DNA of 64,000 nucleotides, taken from positions 54,037 through 118,036 of the IMG/VR virus record IMGVR_UViG_3300042503_001656. One strand, 5' to 3'. This document shows, piece by piece, positions 7,111 through 21,846 of the stretch. This DNA is from a virus. The first letter of the stretch is position 1, and each line of letters begins with the position of its first letter. Below the pieces are notes generated by a model. That model searched no databases. It was not told the origin of the DNA and worked only from the letters and a program-made list of their open reading frames with translations. The translations under genes were made by a program, and so were the position numbers.

Positions 7111-8415
7111 ATGGCAACTAAATTTCTTACAAATATTGACCTAAATCAAAACCAACTGGTCAATGCCACCTTTGAGGTAGTCGGCACAGACCCTAACTCC
7201 GGCAACTTTGAAGGCCGGATGATTTACAACAGTACCACAGACTCAATCAAAGTCTACGGCAATGGTGCGTGGCGTTCATTTGTAAATGGCATATCTTCTG
7301 GTGGCGGAGCAGGAATTTCTGAAGCCCTTACTGTTTCTGAATCAAACGGCGTCGTAACCCTTACGCTAAATGTTGCCGATGTTGATTCTGCTGGTTTACT
7401 TTCTTCAACATTTTGGGGATTGCTTAACGGTGCAACTTCTGATGCGACAGTTTCCACTCTTGTAAAAAGAGATAGCAGCGGCAATATTAAGGTTGCCACT
7501 CCTACCGACGCTGCTCATGCTGCCACCAAGGGGTATGTAGATGCAGCTCGTCAGGGCCTCGATGTTAAGCAGTCAGTTCGTGCTGCTACTACTGGTCCAG
7601 TCAACCTTTCAAATGAACTTGAGGCTGGAGACACGATTGACGGCACGGTAACCCTCGTTGCTGGTGACCGCGTTCTCGTTAAAAACCAAGGAACAGCATC
7701 ACAAAACGGTATTTATGTTGTTCAAGAGACTGGTGCACCAGTTCGTGCAACTGACGCAAATGGCACTGCCGATACGGGAACAGTATCTGGTGGAACATTT
7801 ACCTTCGTTGAAGAAGGTACTGCAAACGCCGACTCTGGTTGGGTGGTTTCAAGCAACGGAGTCATCACTGTTGGCACCGATGCAATGAACTGGGTTCAGT
7901 TCTCTGGTGCTGGTGCAGTAGTTGCTGGTGACGGTCTTACAAAAGATGGTGCAACAATCAATGCTGTCGGAACAACCGACCGTATCTCAGTTTCTGCTAA
8001 TGCTATTGACATTGCTTCCACGTATGCTGGTCAAGCAAGCATTACAACTCTTGGCACAATTACCACAGGTACATGGAATGGCGTAGACATTGCAGTTGCT
8101 GACGGTGGTACCGGTGCTTCAACAGCAGCAGATGCTCGTACAAACCTTGCAAGCACTTCAACTTCTGGTCAGACAACTTCTACTGCAGTTCTTGCAAGAG
8201 TTGTACATCAGGCTTGTGCCGCTTCTTCGGTTGGCGTTTCGACCACAACAGTTACGCACAACTTTGGCACAAAGAATGTGACTGTTCAGGTTTACCAAGT
8301 ATCAACTGGTGAAACAGTAAACTGCGATGTTGTTCGTTCAAGCAATGACTCAGTTGTTGTTACAATGAACGGAACAATCTCGTCTGACGATTTCCATATC
8401 GTAGTAACAGGCTGA
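7111..8415 (+). CDS. tail fibre protein
   Basis: A 434-residue protein starting 'MATKFLTNIDLNQNQLVNAT', a common N-terminus of phage fibres. The centre has the conserved fibre phrase 'HAATKGYVDAARQGLDVKQSV' followed by 'GDRVLVKNQGTASQNGIYVV', known from many cyanophage and actinophage fibre proteins. A beta-rich C-terminus follows ('TVTHNFGTKNVTVQVYQV'), probably the receptor-binding or trimerisation tip. AAGGAC/AAAGGG precedes the ATG. It acts on the virion surface in host recognition. It is followed after 43 nt by the giant collagen-like fibre in the same operon. Confidence 0.8.
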   Translation: MATKFLTNIDLNQNQLVNATFEVVGTDPNSGNFEGRMIYNSTTDSIKVYGNGAWRSFVNGISSGGGAGISEALTVSESNGVVTLTLNVADVDSAGLLSSTFWGLLNGATSDATVSTLVKRDSSGNIKVATPTDAAHAATKGYVDAARQGLDVKQSVRAATTGPVNLSNELEAGDTIDGTVTLVAGDRVLVKNQGTASQNGIYVVQETGAPVRATDANGTADTGTVSGGTFTFVEEGTANADSGWVVSSNGVITVGTDAMNWVQFSGAGAVVAGDGLTKDGATINAVGTTDRISVSANAIDIASTYAGQASITTLGTITTGTWNGVDIAVADGGTGASTAADARTNLASTSTSGQTTSTAVLARVVHQACAASSVGVSTTTVTHNFGTKNVTVQVYQVSTGETVNCDVVRSSNDSVVVTMNGTISSDDFHIVVTG

Positions 8416-8458
8416 TAGTCCGCCCTGAGGGGCAAAAATGTAGGAAGCGATTGAGGTC

Positions 8459-14026
<5,568 letters not shown>

Positions 14027-14027
14027 T

Positions 14028-15170
14028 ATGCCAGTTTTTCCTGGTGCCAGCAGTGTTCCAAAACTGTTACCTACTATAAGCATTTCTCCAGTTACGAATT
14101 TTAACGAGAACCTTGCAACATTAAATGCAGTAGTTTCTGCAAATAAATACCCAACTACTGTTGAATTCGATTATTCAACAAGTTCATCTTTTACTACATT
14201 TACGACAGTCACACTCGGCTCTAGTGTGAATGGTCAGATTTCAAGCGTTTTTCATAACATAACTGGTTTAGCAGTTGGTACTGCTTACCATGTTCGTTGC
14301 CGTGCGACAAATGCAATTGGGACGACAACAAGTTCAAGCGCATCATTCACTACATGGTCGCTGAAGACGTTTACGCAAACCACTGCTGGGTCTTTCTCTG
14401 TTTCAATACCATCAGTTATACCCACTGGCGGAAGTGCTATAGCCCCAACTGTCTATGAAATGCTTCTTTATGGAGGCGGAGGTGGCGCAAACTATGGCGG
14501 CGGTGGTGGCGGTGGCTATCGACTATTCTCTTCCCACACGTCATCTTCTGCTGGAACACAAACAATAAGCGGAACCGTAGGGGCAGGTGGTGCCGCAGGA
14601 AATGGCGGTGGCGGAGTCGGAACTGCAACAACGGGCGGAAGTACGACACTGACAGTTGGTTCTACAACATGGACTGGTGGAGGCGGAACAGCAGGAGAAC
14701 ATCCAGGCGCAATAGGTAATCCGTTTGGTCGGGGAGGAACTGCTGGTTCCGGAACGAATGCATCCAATCTTGGTGGAACAAATGCTTATGGTTATTACTA
14801 CGTATCTGGGTATGTTCAGGTCATAACTGGTTACGATAAAAGCGGTAATCCTCAATATGCACCCGACTATAACCAACCAATCTATGCATGGGATGGCGGG
14901 TACTATGCATGTGGCGGTGGCGGTGGTACCGACTCTGCTGGTTCAAATGCGTCTGGGCACACAACAGCATCGCAAGTCGGTGGAAATGGCGGAACTGGTG
15001 GTGGGGCCTACGGCTTGCGGGGTGGAAACGGCGGTGGCGGCTTTGGAACACAAGGAACAGGTTCTGCTGGTGGTTTCTCTGTAGGTTCTGGAACAGTTGT
15101 AGGTAGTGGTGGAACTTCATTTGCGGCAGGCCTTGCTGGTGGTATTACGTTTAAGTACTATGGACCTTAA
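14028..15170 (+). CDS. FN3 plus polyglycine-rich fibre/adhesin
   Basis: A 380-residue protein with an N-terminal fibronectin type III-like domain (about residues 15-110, 'GLAVGTAYHVRCRATNAIG') and a C-terminal half that is very rich in glycine, with runs such as 'GGGGGGANYGGGGGGGYR' separated by short aromatic or polar loops. This resembles the glycine-rich tip domains of phage adhesins, in which Gly runs form packed polyglycine-II helices and the loops between them contact the receptor. It starts 1 nt after the stop of the collagen fibre and is followed by an AAAGGAG site and the next gene. Likely a receptor-binding tip; specificity unknown. Confidence 0.75.
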   Translation: MPVFPGASSVPKLLPTISISPVTNFNENLATLNAVVSANKYPTTVEFDYSTSSSFTTFTTVTLGSSVNGQISSVFHNITGLAVGTAYHVRCRATNAIGTTTSSSASFTTWSLKTFTQTTAGSFSVSIPSVIPTGGSAIAPTVYEMLLYGGGGGANYGGGGGGGYRLFSSHTSSSAGTQTISGTVGAGGAAGNGGGGVGTATTGGSTTLTVGSTTWTGGGGTAGEHPGAIGNPFGRGGTAGSGTNASNLGGTNAYGYYYVSGYVQVITGYDKSGNPQYAPDYNQPIYAWDGGYYACGGGGGTDSAGSNASGHTTASQVGGNGGTGGGAYGLRGGNGGGGFGTQGTGSAGGFSVGSGTVVGSGGTSFAAGLAGGITFKYYGP

Positions 15171-15179
15171 AGGAGCAAT

Positions 15180-16280
15180 ATGATTCAGGTACAGCCTTTC
15201 ACACTCGACGTTTTGTCTACGCACAAAGTTTTTTTTCTTTTAAACCATCTTCCAAAAAATACAGAGGAAGTTGATATTTGGATTCAAACACCTATTGGTT
15301 ATGAAAGTGTCGACTTTGTAGACGTTTTTTTAATGCAAGATGGCTCGTTACTTGCCGCATGGAAGCACCCTCTACAGAAGTTGGGTCTTCAAAACCTTGT
15401 TGCCTTTGCTGATGGGGTAACACAGGTACTAAACCTCTATCCAATAGAACGAATGATTGATTTGTATGACAGACCCGTGAATTCATCTTCTGGCACGTTT
15501 AACTTCACACAGTCACGAGTTATTGAAAATGCTGATTGGCGTTGTGACAAGAGTTACTATGGTGCTAGAGCGTTTGCTGGTGAAGTATCTTCCCCTGTGA
15601 TTTCTAGCCTTGACGAAGTTGTGGTGTACGAACCATTTCTGTCTGTTGCTGGAATTGCACATTTTATTTATCTTGAATCTTCTGGAAAACAGGAATTGGC
15701 TGTAGAAAAGTTAAATAACTCTGTTGTACCAATTACAGGAAGAACATTTCAAGAAGTTCTTCGACTTATCTATGAATGGTCTGTTCTTGCTGAAGAACCA
15801 TTTAATAGCTTAGATGATGTGGCTGTAAGCGCTAAGAAGTACATGTCTGACCTTCACTTTACAGAGGCTGAAATAGACTTAATCAAAGAACTGCCTCCAA
15901 TGCAAATTAGTAACTTTATCTCTGGTAGTGAAGAAGCACGTGTCCGTCCTGGCAACATCGCACCCCTTAGTACTGATATTTCAAACATTTTGTTTAAGAG
16001 GATGGCATCTAGTTCTTTGAGTTTTATCATTTATCGCAACCCAAACATTTGGGATTATGAAGAAGCGCACCAAAGGGAACTGGCTGAACTTCAAGAAGGT
16101 ATTTTGAGGTTTAAGGAGTATTACGAAATTCCTAAATATGTGGAACTGGACGATATAGAAACTGTAATGCAATTTGCTGAGACTAAGGCTTCTAATCAAT
16201 TGGCGTATTTCCATAATCAGCTTCGTCTTTTTAAGAACAAAAAAGACATTTTGGATAAAGTTGCGAACAACGAACTCTAA
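15180..16280 (+). CDS. hypothetical protein of the fibre operon
   Basis: A 366-residue, mostly helical protein with no low-complexity sequence and no motif that I recognise. The N-terminal 100 residues look beta-rich ('FFLLNHLPKNTEEVDIWIQTP'), and the C-terminal 80 residues look like a long charged helix. AAGGAG lies 5 nt before the ATG. It ends the first part of the fibre operon; a near-palindrome at 16279-16305 and a promoter at 16339-16367 follow. It may be a fibre chaperone or a baseplate adaptor, but this rests on position alone. Confidence 0.7.
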   Translation: MIQVQPFTLDVLSTHKVFFLLNHLPKNTEEVDIWIQTPIGYESVDFVDVFLMQDGSLLAAWKHPLQKLGLQNLVAFADGVTQVLNLYPIERMIDLYDRPVNSSSGTFNFTQSRVIENADWRCDKSYYGARAFAGEVSSPVISSLDEVVVYEPFLSVAGIAHFIYLESSGKQELAVEKLNNSVVPITGRTFQEVLRLIYEWSVLAEEPFNSLDDVAVSAKKYMSDLHFTEAEIDLIKELPPMQISNFISGSEEARVRPGNIAPLSTDISNILFKRMASSSLSFIIYRNPNIWDYEEAHQRELAELQEGILRFKEYYEIPKYVELDDIETVMQFAETKASNQLAYFHNQLRLFKNKKDILDKVANNEL

Positions 16281-16338
16281 GAAAAACAATAGGATTGTTC
16301 TTTCAATTCTTTACATCACTAAACACTTCTGGTGGGGA

Positions 16339-16367
16339 TAAACACACAAGTCATCCTGGGGTATAAT
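16339..16367 (+). promoter_or_regulatory. promoter with TATAAT, leaderless transcript
   Basis: TAAACA (16339-16344) and a perfect TATAAT (16362-16367) are separated by 17 nt. The ATG of the next gene lies 8 nt after the last base of the -10, exactly where transcription should begin, and there is no Shine-Dalgarno sequence. This predicts a leaderless mRNA, a common type in actinobacteria. Confidence 0.65.
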
Positions 16368-16374
16368 TATCGTC

Positions 16375-16851
16375 ATGGCCATTGATTTCCCAAACTCACC
16401 AGCAGAAAACGACAACTACACAGTTGATGGAAAAACATGGACCTTCAGCGATGGTAAATGGGCTTTAAATGTTGGAGCTGCAGGCGTTCAGGGACCAACT
16501 GGCCCAACTGGCCCAGCAGGAGCAACTGGACCATCCGGAACGTGGGCTACAACTCAGGAGATAAACGGGCAGACCGGAACTTCCTACACTCTTGTTTCTG
16601 GAGACCTGGGGAAAATGGTTATGCTTAATAACTCATCTCCTGTCACCGTAACGGTTGGCACGTCTCTCAATCTTTCTGCCGGTCAAAGTATTGACTTATT
16701 GAGCATGGGTACAGGTCAGGTGACCGTCAGTCCGGATGGAGCGACTCTTGATGGAACACCAGGACTCAAACTTCGTACACGCTATTCTTCCGCAACTCTT
16801 TTTTGTGTAGGAGAAGATAGCTATGTTCTTATTGGCGATTTGAGTGCTTAA
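16375..16851 (+). CDS. short collagen-like fibre protein
   Basis: A 158-residue protein with an N-terminal phage-fibre segment ('FPNSPAENDNYTVDGKTW'), one short Gly-X-Y block (about residues 36-55), and a C-terminal domain of about 100 residues closely related to the C-terminus of the 1855-residue fibre ('LSAGQSIDLLSMGTGQVTVS', 'TPGLKLRTRYSSATLFCVGE'). It has a consensus promoter directly before its start codon and no RBS, so it is probably expressed from a leaderless mRNA. It may form a short fibre or a competing or alternative tip. Its stop overlaps the next ATG (TAATG). Confidence 0.8.
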   Translation: MAIDFPNSPAENDNYTVDGKTWTFSDGKWALNVGAAGVQGPTGPTGPAGATGPSGTWATTQEINGQTGTSYTLVSGDLGKMVMLNNSSPVTVTVGTSLNLSAGQSIDLLSMGTGQVTVSPDGATLDGTPGLKLRTRYSSATLFCVGEDSYVLIGDLSA

Positions 16852-18440
16852 TGCCAATTCGCAGAGGAACAGTAGCAAGTAGCGTTTTATTTACGGAGCC
16901 TGGTGCGCCTACATCCCTATCGGGAACCGCAGGGAATGCTCAAGTCTCTCTTTCGTGGACAGAACCGGAATTTACCGGATTTACTAGCATTACTGATTAC
17001 ACAATTCAGTACTCAACGTCTGCTACTTTCTCTTCGTCCATAACTACATTTACTGACTCAGTTTCTTCAAATACTTCAGTAACAGTTACTGGATTGACCA
17101 ACGGCACGACTTACTATTTCAGAGTCGCGGCAGTAAATACGATTGGGGCTGGAGCGTATTCGCCAATATCAGCAGGCGTAACACCAATAACTGTTCCAGC
17201 AGGAGTGACGAACCTTACTGCTTCTGCTTCAGACAGGACAATATCGGCAACGTGGTCTGCCCCCTCAAGCGATGGTGGCTCGGCAATAACTTCATATACG
17301 GTAGAAACTCAACTCAACAGTGAGGCATGGGTTAATCAAGGCTCTCAATCAAGTGGTGTGTCTTTTACTGTTAGAAACAACTCTGCAGTAACCGCTCGTT
17401 CTTACAGAATAAGAGTGACTGCAAACAATGCTGCTGGAGCAGGAACGGTCGTAACTTCTTCATCCGTAACTCCAAATTTTGGAACGCCAGCAACTCCTGT
17501 GCTTACAGCAATTGCACCAACTCAGCCCTCTTCTGGAAACGGAACAGGACATAGGCAGTTCAAGGTAGACTATAACCCATTGGCTTGCAGTGCGTTTTCT
17601 AATACACAAACATTTATAAAACTTTCAGGATATTCGTATACAAACACTGCAAATAGCACAGCATTAAATACAACAAACTCTGCTGCTGGAAAATCGTGGA
17701 CAATCAGCACCCTCAATGCTCCAGAGTGGAATTCTGATAGAAATCTTCTTGCAAGCGAAACGTACTTTGTTTTTACGAGAACATGGAATACCGATGGTGA
17801 CTATATAGATAGTGCTGAAGCGTCTGTAACAACAACAGCAACACAATCTTACAACGTTGTCGTAGACACCTCATATTACGTAACTGTTGATACAAGTAGT
17901 TGGGGCGGCAATGAAGACTATACCGCCCAAACTGGAACATTTACGGTAACTGGAAATACATTCAGCCAGACTTCTGCTTACGCAATACCTGGAGTTAATG
18001 CTTCCGGAACAACCTGTCCTGGTTGTCCTGATGGAACAAGAAGGTATTCCATCCAACATTTAACAATCAGGGCCAGAGTCGTTGTTACTGGAATAAATAT
18101 CACTACTTCTTCTAGAAACTTTATTGTCGATTTTTCTGGCACATCAACATCTGCTGGAACAGGCGGTGGAACAATAGACTGCTTGCGGTCACCCTTCTCT
18201 ACAAGCTCAGGAACAACAGAGCAAAGCCTTCTGTGGAGCGCTCCAAGCGTTCCAATAGGCACGGGAGCTGACGGCGGACGCATAAGAATTAGGGGCGCAG
18301 GTTCTATCGGTACAGTTTCAACAAGCCCTGACCAAAGAATTCGAGTGATAGTCAACATAACAGGAAACCAGCAACGATGGAATGTGAGCAGCAGGCAAGA
18401 CCTTGTCCCAGCTTCCAGAACTGACACTTACTATTACTAA
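16851..18440 (+). CDS. FN3-repeat fibre protein (rightward copy)
   Basis: A 529-residue protein with two clear fibronectin type III domains (about 15-110 and 115-210, with 'GLTNGTTYYFRVAAVNTIG'), a third diverged one, and a C-terminal beta-rich domain (about 340-525). The C-terminal domain shares 'RIRGAGS...STSPDQRIRVIV' with the leftward gene at 19748-21844, so the two genes are paralogues in opposite orientation. It also has a C-x2-C pair ('CPGC'). FN3 repeats act as spacers and weak carbohydrate binders in phage tails. Coupled to the preceding gene by TAATG. Confidence 0.75.
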   Translation: MPIRRGTVASSVLFTEPGAPTSLSGTAGNAQVSLSWTEPEFTGFTSITDYTIQYSTSATFSSSITTFTDSVSSNTSVTVTGLTNGTTYYFRVAAVNTIGAGAYSPISAGVTPITVPAGVTNLTASASDRTISATWSAPSSDGGSAITSYTVETQLNSEAWVNQGSQSSGVSFTVRNNSAVTARSYRIRVTANNAAGAGTVVTSSSVTPNFGTPATPVLTAIAPTQPSSGNGTGHRQFKVDYNPLACSAFSNTQTFIKLSGYSYTNTANSTALNTTNSAAGKSWTISTLNAPEWNSDRNLLASETYFVFTRTWNTDGDYIDSAEASVTTTATQSYNVVVDTSYYVTVDTSSWGGNEDYTAQTGTFTVTGNTFSQTSAYAIPGVNASGTTCPGCPDGTRRYSIQHLTIRARVVVTGINITTSSRNFIVDFSGTSTSAGTGGGTIDCLRSPFSTSSGTTEQSLLWSAPSVPIGTGADGGRIRIRGAGSIGTVSTSPDQRIRVIVNITGNQQRWNVSSRQDLVPASRTDTYYY

Positions 18441-18447
18441 ATAATGT

Positions 18448-18456
18448 TGCTAGTAT
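18448..18456 (+). promoter_or_regulatory. extended -10, leaderless promoter of the glycosyltransferase
   Basis: TGCTAGTAT is an extended -10 (TGn plus TAGTAT), ending 7 nt before the ATG at 18464. No Shine-Dalgarno sequence is present. The geometry matches the promoter at 16362. Confidence 0.5.
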
Positions 18457-18463
18457 TTGCTAC

Positions 18464-19534
18464 ATGAGATTTCATGTAGTTTCCCTACCTCACACCAATA
18501 CAACCGAAGACTTTACGGCTTGTGCCTATACAGAAAAAGTACGCAAGTTCTGCATCATGATGAAGAACCTTGGACACACAATTTTTCTATATGGCGGGGA
18601 ATTCAATGAGGCTCCTTGCGATGAGCACATTAAGTGCATTACCGAAGAACAGCGTTTAGGGGCTGTAGGAAACAACCATTACTCGGCCGCGTCCTTTAAC
18701 TGGAATCTTCCGCATTGGGTCGAGTTCAACGGAAACGTCATCAAGGGGATTCAGGAACGCTTAGAGCACAAGGACTTCATTTGTCTTATTGCTGGGCATG
18801 CTTCAAAGCCAATTGCCGACGCCTTCCCCAGTGAGTTAAGCGTGGAGTTTGGTATCGGATATGGTGGCTCTTTTGCGCCATTCAAGGTTTTTGAGTCCTA
18901 CGCATGGATGCACTCCTGTTATGGCTCCAAGGTAACTGACCCGCATGCTCTTGATGGAAAGTTCTACGACACTGTAATCCCAAGCTATATCGATATTAAA
19001 GATTTCCCTTTACAGGAAGAACCAGACGACTACTACCTCTTCATAGGACGCCTTATTGAGCGCAAGGGCTATCAGATTGCAGTTGACGTCTGCAAAGCCC
19101 TAGGAAAGCGTCTGGTAGTCGCTGGACAGGGTTCTGCGCCTAGTTATGGCGAGTATGTAGGCGTTGTTGGGACAGAAGAACGAGCCAAACTCATGGGTGG
19201 AGCAATCGCCACTTTTACCCCAACTATCTATGTGGAGCCATTTGGGACTGTAGCCATCGAAGCCATGGCCTGTGGTTCCCCAATTATCTCTACTGACTGG
19301 GGCGCGTTCACTGAAACCGTTATTGATGGAGTGACCGGATTCCGTTGCCACACAATGCAAGAATTTGCTGACGCAACAGAAAACGTAAAATCTCTTGACA
19401 GAGCATTAATCAGTAAGTACTCAAAAGACCGTTATGGGCTAGACACGGTTGGCTTGATGTACGAGAAGTACTTCATCCGCCTGCAGGGACTATGGGGTAA
19501 GGGCTTCTACGAGCTTGAATTACCACTTGCCTAG
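18464..19534 (+). CDS. GT4-family glycosyltransferase
   Basis: A 356-residue protein with the two-Rossmann (GT-B) layout of family 4 retaining glycosyltransferases. The C-terminal half contains 'FIGRLIERKGYQIAVD', the usual start of the donor-binding domain, and the EX7E signature 'EPFGTVAIE' (Glu258, Glu266), followed by 'ACGSPIISTDWGAFTE'. It should transfer a sugar from an activated nucleotide donor. In a fibre cluster it may glycosylate a virion protein or change host surface glycans. A candidate extended -10 just upstream suggests separate, leaderless expression. Its end overlaps the convergent zinc-ribbon gene by 15 nt. Confidence 0.85.
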   Translation: MRFHVVSLPHTNTTEDFTACAYTEKVRKFCIMMKNLGHTIFLYGGEFNEAPCDEHIKCITEEQRLGAVGNNHYSAASFNWNLPHWVEFNGNVIKGIQERLEHKDFICLIAGHASKPIADAFPSELSVEFGIGYGGSFAPFKVFESYAWMHSCYGSKVTDPHALDGKFYDTVIPSYIDIKDFPLQEEPDDYYLFIGRLIERKGYQIAVDVCKALGKRLVVAGQGSAPSYGEYVGVVGTEERAKLMGGAIATFTPTIYVEPFGTVAIEAMACGSPIISTDWGAFTETVIDGVTGFRCHTMQEFADATENVKSLDRALISKYSKDRYGLDTVGLMYEKYFIRLQGLWGKGFYELELPLA

Positions 19535-19738
19535 CGGACATACTGCGTGATTTAGTTTCACTTTTAGATTCATAAAGCAACCGCATTGTTTGCACTGCTT
19601 CGTTACTTTTGTTAATTCAGGGCAGGCTTTACAAATAGAAAAACGTTCACGTTGTAATGCAGTTGATGCAAACTCGGTGTCAGACTTTAAAAAGTCAGTA
19701 GGACTAGATTTCTGGTTTTTCCCAATTTCTTCACGCAT
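19520..19738 (-). CDS. small zinc-ribbon protein
   Basis: A 72-residue protein with a CxxC/CxxC arrangement: 'CKACPEL' then 'CKQCGCFMNLK' and a final 'AVCPLGKW'. This is the recurrent pattern of a short zinc-ribbon family found in many T4-like, cyanophage and actinophage genomes, usually near fibre genes, with no established role. The start is uncertain because no good RBS is visible; it lies 9 nt after the stop of the FN3 gene. It overlaps the glycosyltransferase end by 15 nt. Confidence 0.75.
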   Translation of the reverse strand: MREEIGKNQKSSPTDFLKSDTEFASTALQRERFSICKACPELTKVTKQCKQCGCFMNLKVKLNHAVCPLGKW

Positions 19739-19747
19739 GTTTGAACG

Positions 19748-21844
19748 TTACCATGTAATGAGTGCTGGCGTAGTGCTTATTCTCGTCCGCTTAGTACCTT
19801 TAGCTATTATAGTTACGTCAATTCTTTGGTCAGGATTAGTGCTGTAGGTTGTACTGCCTAGTCCCCGTATTCTAACTATTCCAGCCCCAGCGTTTCCATA
19901 TGCTATGTCCGTAATATTCCATGTGTATGACATGGTGTTATTTGAAGCGCCAGGCCATAGATTACTTGGGTCCGATGTCTCGGAAGCCGTGAACGTTGTG
20001 CTTGTGCCACTGTGTTCTAGATAAAAGGACCTTGACGTTGTTGAAGCAGAGGTAACCGACCTTCCTGTAGCTGTAACCCTGAAGGACGTAATGGTGTATT
20101 GAACACTTCCTACGGTTGTAGCATTTGTTCCAGGCATACCACTGCTTGTTTTTATATAGGAGCTTCCACTAACAAGAGCTGTCATTGTGTAGACGTCAGC
20201 AGCACCGTTATCCTGCCAAGACTCGACATTTGGTGGCTGACGGCTTTGTAGCCCTATAACAGCCAAGTTTATCCATGATGTTCCGACAATGTATCCAGTG
20301 TCCTCAGAAGAAAACTGCTCCGCTCGAATACGGTACTGTTGGTCGCGTTCAACGGTACCCGAGGTTGTAAAGCTTGTGCCAAAACTTCCATTTGCAGCAT
20401 TTCCAGTATAAGTAGCAATAAGTTGCTCAGCATGCGATGGGTTTGACCATGTGCCGTCTGCAGTCATACGCTGAAGATAAACTCTTGTTGTTGTTCCAGC
20501 ACTGGAAGTAGAGCTCCTAACGTCTGTCGGGTCCACGCTCCATGTAATTCTTCTTACATTTGGCTCAGATTCTGAGTTATAGCTTGCATTGGCAGTAAGA
20601 ACAGGAGCGGCGAATACGGGAGTTCTTGCAGTTGACGCAGAGCTGTACGCCCCATTGCCGACAGCGTTTGTTGCTAAGACTCGACCAACATACGAGACTC
20701 CGTTGTTCAGAACCCATGATTTTGTGCGGTTTGTAAATTCGGTTGAACCAGAAGAGAAAGTTTCTGCAGTAGACCAGGATGACCCGCCATTTGAAGAATA
20801 TTGAACCGTGTAGCTAGTTATGTTGCTTCCGTTACTTGCCGGAGTAGACCAAGATATTGTAAAAACTCTGTCTCCAGAAGAGCTTGTTGGTGTTCCTACT
20901 TGAGAAGGTACTCCAGCTGTTGTTGCTGAAACAACCGAAGACCAGCCACTTTGGCCAACCTGATTAACTGCAGCAACCCTAAAATAGTAAGTAATTGATG
21001 CTGATAGACCCGTAACTGTTGCAGAAGTATTGGTAGATACGCCGTCTGGAAAAGTCACAACATCTTCTGAAGGAAAGTTAGGAAAAATAGAACGTTGAAT
21101 TATGTAGTCGGATATAGGCGAGCCATTGCTTTCCGGAGCGGTCCACGAAAGTGGGGATTCAGATACGCCATTACTCCCAGCACTTAGAGAAATCGGAGCA
21201 TTTGTTAATCCTGCTGTAATACCAACCAACATATTGCTGCTACTGCTTGGACCAGCAGCGTTTACGGCTCTGACACGAACGTTGTAGCTCGTAAAGTCAG
21301 CAAGACCAGTTATAACGTAATCCGTAGTTCCGGACTGTGTCATAGATGTCCAAGAAGTTCCGTTATTTGTTGAAAACTCATAATCGGTTATGGCGCTACC
21401 ACCGTTAAATGTAGGTGCTGTAAATGCAACAGTTAACTGTCTGTATCCGCGTGTTACAGAAGAAAGTGTTGGGGCATCGGGCGTAGTTCTTGGTGTTGTT
21501 GTTGTATTCCAAACATTTGACTCCGGACCAGGGCCCATACTATTTACGGCTCTTATTTTTACATAATAAGCCTGGCCATTGGTAAGTCCACTTATTGTTA
21601 CTGGAGAAGTGGGTGGAGATGTTGAGGAAGAAGCCAAAGCCCATTCACTCCATGTGGAGTTGTTTGTTGAGAAAGCCTGCTCATATCTTGTGACTGTTAT
21701 GCCACCATTGAATGTCGGAGCGTCAAAGGCAATAGAAAGAAAAGACGCGCCAGGTGTTGAAGACGTTATTGTCGGCGCTCCCGGTTTTTCCTTTTCGCCA
21801 AAATAACATCTAGATGCAGTAGCTCTAGCTCCAATAAGAGGCAT
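19748..21844 (-). CDS. FN3-repeat fibre protein (leftward copy)
   Basis: A 698-residue protein with four good fibronectin type III domains of about 95 residues each (from residue 18 to about 400; e.g. 'GLTNGQAYYVKIRAVNSMG'), a fifth diverged one, and a C-terminal beta domain that matches the end of the rightward 529-residue protein ('RIRGLGST...STNPDQRIDVTI'). It is separated by 2 nt from the preceding fibre gene, so it is transcribed as the end of the leftward baseplate/fibre operon. Probably a virion fibre; binding target unknown. Confidence 0.75.
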   Translation of the reverse strand: MPLIGARATASRCYFGEKEKPGAPTITSSTPGASFLSIAFDAPTFNGGITVTRYEQAFSTNNSTWSEWALASSSTSPPTSPVTISGLTNGQAYYVKIRAVNSMGPGPESNVWNTTTTPRTTPDAPTLSSVTRGYRQLTVAFTAPTFNGGSAITDYEFSTNNGTSWTSMTQSGTTDYVITGLADFTSYNVRVRAVNAAGPSSSSNMLVGITAGLTNAPISLSAGSNGVSESPLSWTAPESNGSPISDYIIQRSIFPNFPSEDVVTFPDGVSTNTSATVTGLSASITYYFRVAAVNQVGQSGWSSVVSATTAGVPSQVGTPTSSSGDRVFTISWSTPASNGSNITSYTVQYSSNGGSSWSTAETFSSGSTEFTNRTKSWVLNNGVSYVGRVLATNAVGNGAYSSASTARTPVFAAPVLTANASYNSESEPNVRRITWSVDPTDVRSSTSSAGTTTRVYLQRMTADGTWSNPSHAEQLIATYTGNAANGSFGTSFTTSGTVERDQQYRIRAEQFSSEDTGYIVGTSWINLAVIGLQSRQPPNVESWQDNGAADVYTMTALVSGSSYIKTSSGMPGTNATTVGSVQYTITSFRVTATGRSVTSASTTSRSFYLEHSGTSTTFTASETSDPSNLWPGASNNTMSYTWNITDIAYGNAGAGIVRIRGLGSTTYSTNPDQRIDVTIIAKGTKRTRISTTPALITW

Positions 21845-21846
21845 TG

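Noticed and set aside
20589-20804. Rightward frame opposite the second FN3 fibre
   Set aside because: It is antisense to FN3 codons, has no RBS or partner, and lies inside a convincing leftward gene.
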